Source: Alphaproteobacteria bacterium
Lineage (GTDB): Bacteria; Pseudomonadota; Alphaproteobacteria; Micavibrionales; Micavibrionaceae
Direction: 5' to 3'
DNA length: 64,000 nt
Assembly: GCA_018000295.1 (NCBI GenBank)
Contig: JAGNKE010000005.1
Span: 1-64,000, forward strand
How positions within the stretch are numbered: the stretch's first letter is position 1; each line of letters opens with the position of its first letter. The position numbers were made by a program, and so were the translations under genes. This document shows positions 61,559-64,000 of this stretch, one piece after another. The notes beneath the pieces were generated by a model. That model was given only the letters and a program-made list of their open reading frames with translations. It was not told the DNA's origin and searched no databases.

Positions 61559-63076
61559 GTGCCAGACCCGCAAGAGCAAGCAACACCCCCTCTAGCCCCA
61601 CCTCCGGCCACACAACCGGAGCAAGGCGCATTGCGCCGCACCTTCCAGCGTGAGGCCCAGCCTTTTTTCAAAATCGATTTAGAACCTTATTTGATGGACC
61701 CAAACGAGTTATCGCTGGAAGAAATTCACACCGACCCTAGCTTGGCAATGCACTTGTTCAGCAGCCCATACATATACACCGACAGTCTCAATACGGCCCT
61801 GTTTCCTCCACAACTCCGCAGCCAGATAGAATCCTTAACCGATACAAACGGAAAATCCCTGCAGGAACACTACCTTGCGAACAGGGAGGGACTTCGCAGC
61901 TCTCTGATCGGCTCCACCGAACAATTTATGAAGAACCTAAGGGAGGCAGCACCTGAATTACACGACCTGCTTCAGCGTGACATAACACAAAATGTCGATG
62001 AAATGTTAGCTCCCGGGTCAGGCAGAGCTATACAAAACCTGACAAGGGAGGAGGTTATTGCTCTTGAACGATTGAACAGGGCAGACAGTTTTTTGAACAA
62101 CTATTTTATCGATACCTTGTATTTAAAGGAACCACAGACACAAACACCCGATGCAGACCTTGCGCCAGGAGAAGTCATACCCAACCCCTCAGTAACAAAA
62201 ACGGTGATCGCCTTTCTGCCGGGAGAAACCTTTTCTTTTGCAGAAAACAGCAAACGCCACCCATCCCTCCTGCAGGCAAATACGCCACCCCCAGGCACAA
62301 ATAAAGAATGGGCCGCCCTCGTCGCCGCCCACGAGACAGAGCATTTCATCGACGCCTCGAAAGACAGGGATCCGAAAATAATCCCCCCGGAAGTCAGGGC
62401 CGCCATGAAAACGATTGAAGGTCCGGGCGCTAAAATGCTGGCGGCTCTGGAGCCGGCGATGGCAAACTTGCGGGAAACGGAATCCGATATGTCAGCGCTT
62501 CAAGCTCTTGACGGAAAAATCGATCCGCAGATTCCCGCTTACTGGACAGCTCTAAGAATCGGGGACAGCATGATTGACACGCTTCCAAGACTGGCGCGTG
62601 ACAAGTTGACGGTTACAGAGAACAACACGATCCTTTTTTCAGCGCCTAATTTAAGCAGTCATGACACGGGGTACTTTCTCTCCGAGTACAACGAAACCGG
62701 GACCATCCCGGATTACCTCACCACAGCCGCGACCACACTAAGTTTTTATGAAAAAACAGCCGACCAGTACGCGGAACGCGTTAAAGAAGCGGGAGGCAAG
62801 GCAGGCGTTCAAAGCAACAGGCTTGCGGAGATTAAACCACTGACCCTCTCGGAAACCGTCGATCTCGTTCAGCGAACGCTGGCGCAAGACCCTCCGGTCT
62901 ACACACCTGCAGAGGCGCAGATCGCGCAGACCTTTGTCCAGAACATGACCGAACAGCTGGGAATAGAAAGAGGGGATATGGATCTCGCAATCAGGAACAA
63001 CCTCCAGTCGCTCCCGCCCGCTCCGGCAGTAACACCGCCAGCCCCTGCTCCTGAAGCACAAAGGCCCGCACTCTAA
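61559..63076 (+). CDS. Putative HExxH zincin of unknown family
   Basis: A 505-aa protein starting with GTG at 61559 (AGGA 7 nt upstream). The N-terminal 30 and C-terminal 20 residues are Pro/Ala-rich. In the middle LVAAHETEHFIDASKD holds HExxH (His258, Glu259, His262), and about 45 residues later NLRETESDMSAL (Glu306, Glu308, Asp310) could give the third zinc ligand, as in gluzincins. No signal peptide, so a cytoplasmic place is likely unless secreted by another route. The metalloprotease idea rests on these motifs only. Convergent to parB. Confidence 0.6.
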   Translation: MPDPQEQATPPLAPPPATQPEQGALRRTFQREAQPFFKIDLEPYLMDPNELSLEEIHTDPSLAMHLFSSPYIYTDSLNTALFPPQLRSQIESLTDTNGKSLQEHYLANREGLRSSLIGSTEQFMKNLREAAPELHDLLQRDITQNVDEMLAPGSGRAIQNLTREEVIALERLNRADSFLNNYFIDTLYLKEPQTQTPDADLAPGEVIPNPSVTKTVIAFLPGETFSFAENSKRHPSLLQANTPPPGTNKEWAALVAAHETEHFIDASKDRDPKIIPPEVRAAMKTIEGPGAKMLAALEPAMANLRETESDMSALQALDGKIDPQIPAYWTALRIGDSMIDTLPRLARDKLTVTENNTILFSAPNLSSHDTGYFLSEYNETGTIPDYLTTAATTLSFYEKTADQYAERVKEAGGKAGVQSNRLAEIKPLTLSETVDLVQRTLAQDPPVYTPAEAQIAQTFVQNMTEQLGIERGDMDLAIRNNLQSLPPAPAVTPPAPAPEAQRPAL

Positions 63077-63082
63077 AAACGA

Positions 63083-64000
63083 CTAACCGCTCTGGCGGCT
63101 TTTCGGATAATGCGACAGGCGCTGCAAAACCTCATCAAGCTGATCAAGGGTCTTGAACTCGATTTTAAGAACGCCGCTGACTCCGTCATCCGTATCGATC
63201 GTAAACTTCAAACCCAGCAGTTCGGACATCGTCCGCTCAAGCTCAAGCGTATCGGCATCCTTCGTGCGTACAACCGTAACACCGCGCCCCGAGCCCTTCC
63301 GGCTGCGCTCCTGTTGAACACGGCCGCTCGAAACGGCGGCCAGCTTCTCAGCCTCCCGAACACTCAAACCGTCACGGATAATCTGTTCAGCAAGACTTTC
63401 AGGGTTTTCCACGGTCACGAGCGTCCGCGCATGACCCATCGAAAGCTTGCCCTCGCTCACCCGCTCCCGTACAGCTTCCGGCAAAGCCAGCAAACGAATC
63501 ATATTGGCGATGTGCGAACGGCTCTTGCCAACGGACTTCGCAAGCTCGTCTTGTGTCTGCCCGTACGTCTCAAGCAGTTTAAAATATCCTGTCGCTTCCT
63601 CGATCGGGTCAAGATCCTCGCGCTGCAAATTTTCGATAAGCGCAATTTTAAGCGCCTCGATATCATCCAGATCAAGAACAATGACCGGAACTTCATGCAG
63701 CTGAGCAAGCTGAGCAGCGCGCCAACGGCGTTCCCCCGCAATAATTTCATAACCGCCGGAACCTTCGCGGACGAGCAGGGGCTGCAAAATTCCATGCTCA
63801 CGAATAGATAAAGCCAACTCTTCGAGAGCCTGCTGATCGAAATGCTTGCGCGGTTGCTGTGGCCCCGGCGACACTTCGGCCACACCGACGGTGATTCGCG
63901 TACGCCCCTTTGCGGCAGCAGCCGCTTCGTCATAACTTGGGTAATCATGCTCCTCATCTTCGAAAAGCGCATTCAACCCACGCCCTAAACCGCGCAGTTT
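63083..64000 (-). CDS. parB: Chromosome partitioning protein ParB (start beyond right edge)
   Basis: The frame is open to the right edge: before the TTG at 63976 it reads KLRGLGRGLNALF, the normal ParB N-terminus, so the true start lies outside the window. At least 305 residues are present. ParB/Noc domain: SPGPQQPRKHFDQQALEELA, the CTPase/parS-loading motif AGERRWRAAQLAQL and IALIENLQREDLDPIEEA, then HTH with SVGKSRSHIANMIRLLALP, and a C-terminal dimerisation domain. parA probably follows outside the window to the right. Confidence 0.96.
   Translation of the reverse strand, partial: KLRGLGRGLNALFEDEEHDYPSYDEAAAAAKGRTRITVGVAEVSPGPQQPRKHFDQQALEELALSIREHGILQPLLVREGSGGYEIIAGERRWRAAQLAQLHEVPVIVLDLDDIEALKIALIENLQREDLDPIEEATGYFKLLETYGQTQDELAKSVGKSRSHIANMIRLLALPEAVRERVSEGKLSMGHARTLVTVENPESLAEQIIRDGLSVREAEKLAAVSSGRVQQERSRKGSGRGVTVVRTKDADTLELERTMSELLGLKFTIDTDDGVSGVLKIEFKTLDQLDEVLQRLSHYPKSRQSG

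Noticed and set aside
1-64000. CRISPR arrays, IS elements, prophage genes, parS sites
   Set aside because: No regularly spaced repeats, transposase or phage genes, or TGTTTCACGTGAAACA-like parS sites were seen in reading the window.

Overview
The window is a chromosomal segment of an alphaproteobacterium. Pointers are the ffs-dnaX-ybaB block, the leuS-lptE pair preceded by a DUF3576 lipoprotein, holA, hslU and hslV beside hisB and a his cluster, a DUF1674 protein beside rsmB and rpe, the NPLQHIP-type small protein, an alphaproteobacterial porin and parB at the right edge. The order cannot be fixed from sequence alone; a Rhodospirillales- or Micavibrionales-like lineage is possible (inference). 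No IS element, prophage, rRNA or CRISPR array was seen.

Layout. 1-9.0 kb (minus): a partial OmpW gene, then a microaerobic respiration operon read leftwards: DsbD_2/TauE-like membrane protein, ccoN, ccoO, ccoQ (too short for routine calling), ccoP, ccoG, ccoH, ccoI, ccoS. A divergent Crp/Fnr regulator follows. FNR boxes lie upstream of ompW, in the shared regulator/operon region, and upstream of an unknown 125-aa gene. Each box sits 22 nt from a candidate -10 element, the class II activator geometry. The regulator has no N-terminal FNR cysteine cluster but carries five cysteines in its last 18 residues. 9.8-15 kb: unknown genes on the minus strand, including an EreA/ChaN-like protein and a phosphoribosyltransferase-zeta-kinase fusion whose 3' end overlaps another ORF with its own ribosome binding site. 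15-18 kb: an orphan response regulator, small proteins, a transglutaminase-like cysteine protease gene interrupted by one in-frame TAG, and tRNA-Thr(CGT). 18.3-21.6 kb: a type I secreted RTX/Ig-repeat adhesin with nearly identical tandem repeats.

21.6-30.5 kb: 4.5S SRP RNA, dnaX, ybaB, xthA, DUF1223, DUF1674, a second YbaB paralogue, rsmB, a pair of related Cys-rich small proteins, an acyltransferase and rpe. 30.5-37.6 kb: heparinase-like protein, degenerate EAL protein, ppk, ppx, radA. 37.6-45.4 kb (minus): holA, lptE and leuS, with holA separated from lptE by an inserted block holding a GCS2-type ligase, a hypothetical protein and a divergent DUF62 (SAM hydrolase/fluorinase superfamily) protein. 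45.5-52 kb: DUF3576 lipoprotein, porin, yggS and several unknown genes, the last stretch rather AT-rich, with an Smr-domain protein. 52.1-55.3 kb: hslU and hslV split by an oppositely oriented terC. 55.4-61.1 kb: hisB, a membrane protein, hisD, then hisH-GNAT-hisA-hisF-hisE. 61.1-64 kb: unknown genes, one with an HExxH motif, and parB running off the right edge.

The most coherent unit is the oxygen-responsive circuit: one FNR-type regulator, its own promoter, the whole cbb3 oxidase and assembly operon, an OmpW porin and one unknown protein. Housekeeping blocks elsewhere are typical of the class, but several canonical neighbour pairs (holA-lptE, hslV-hslU, hisH-hisA) are split by inserted genes.
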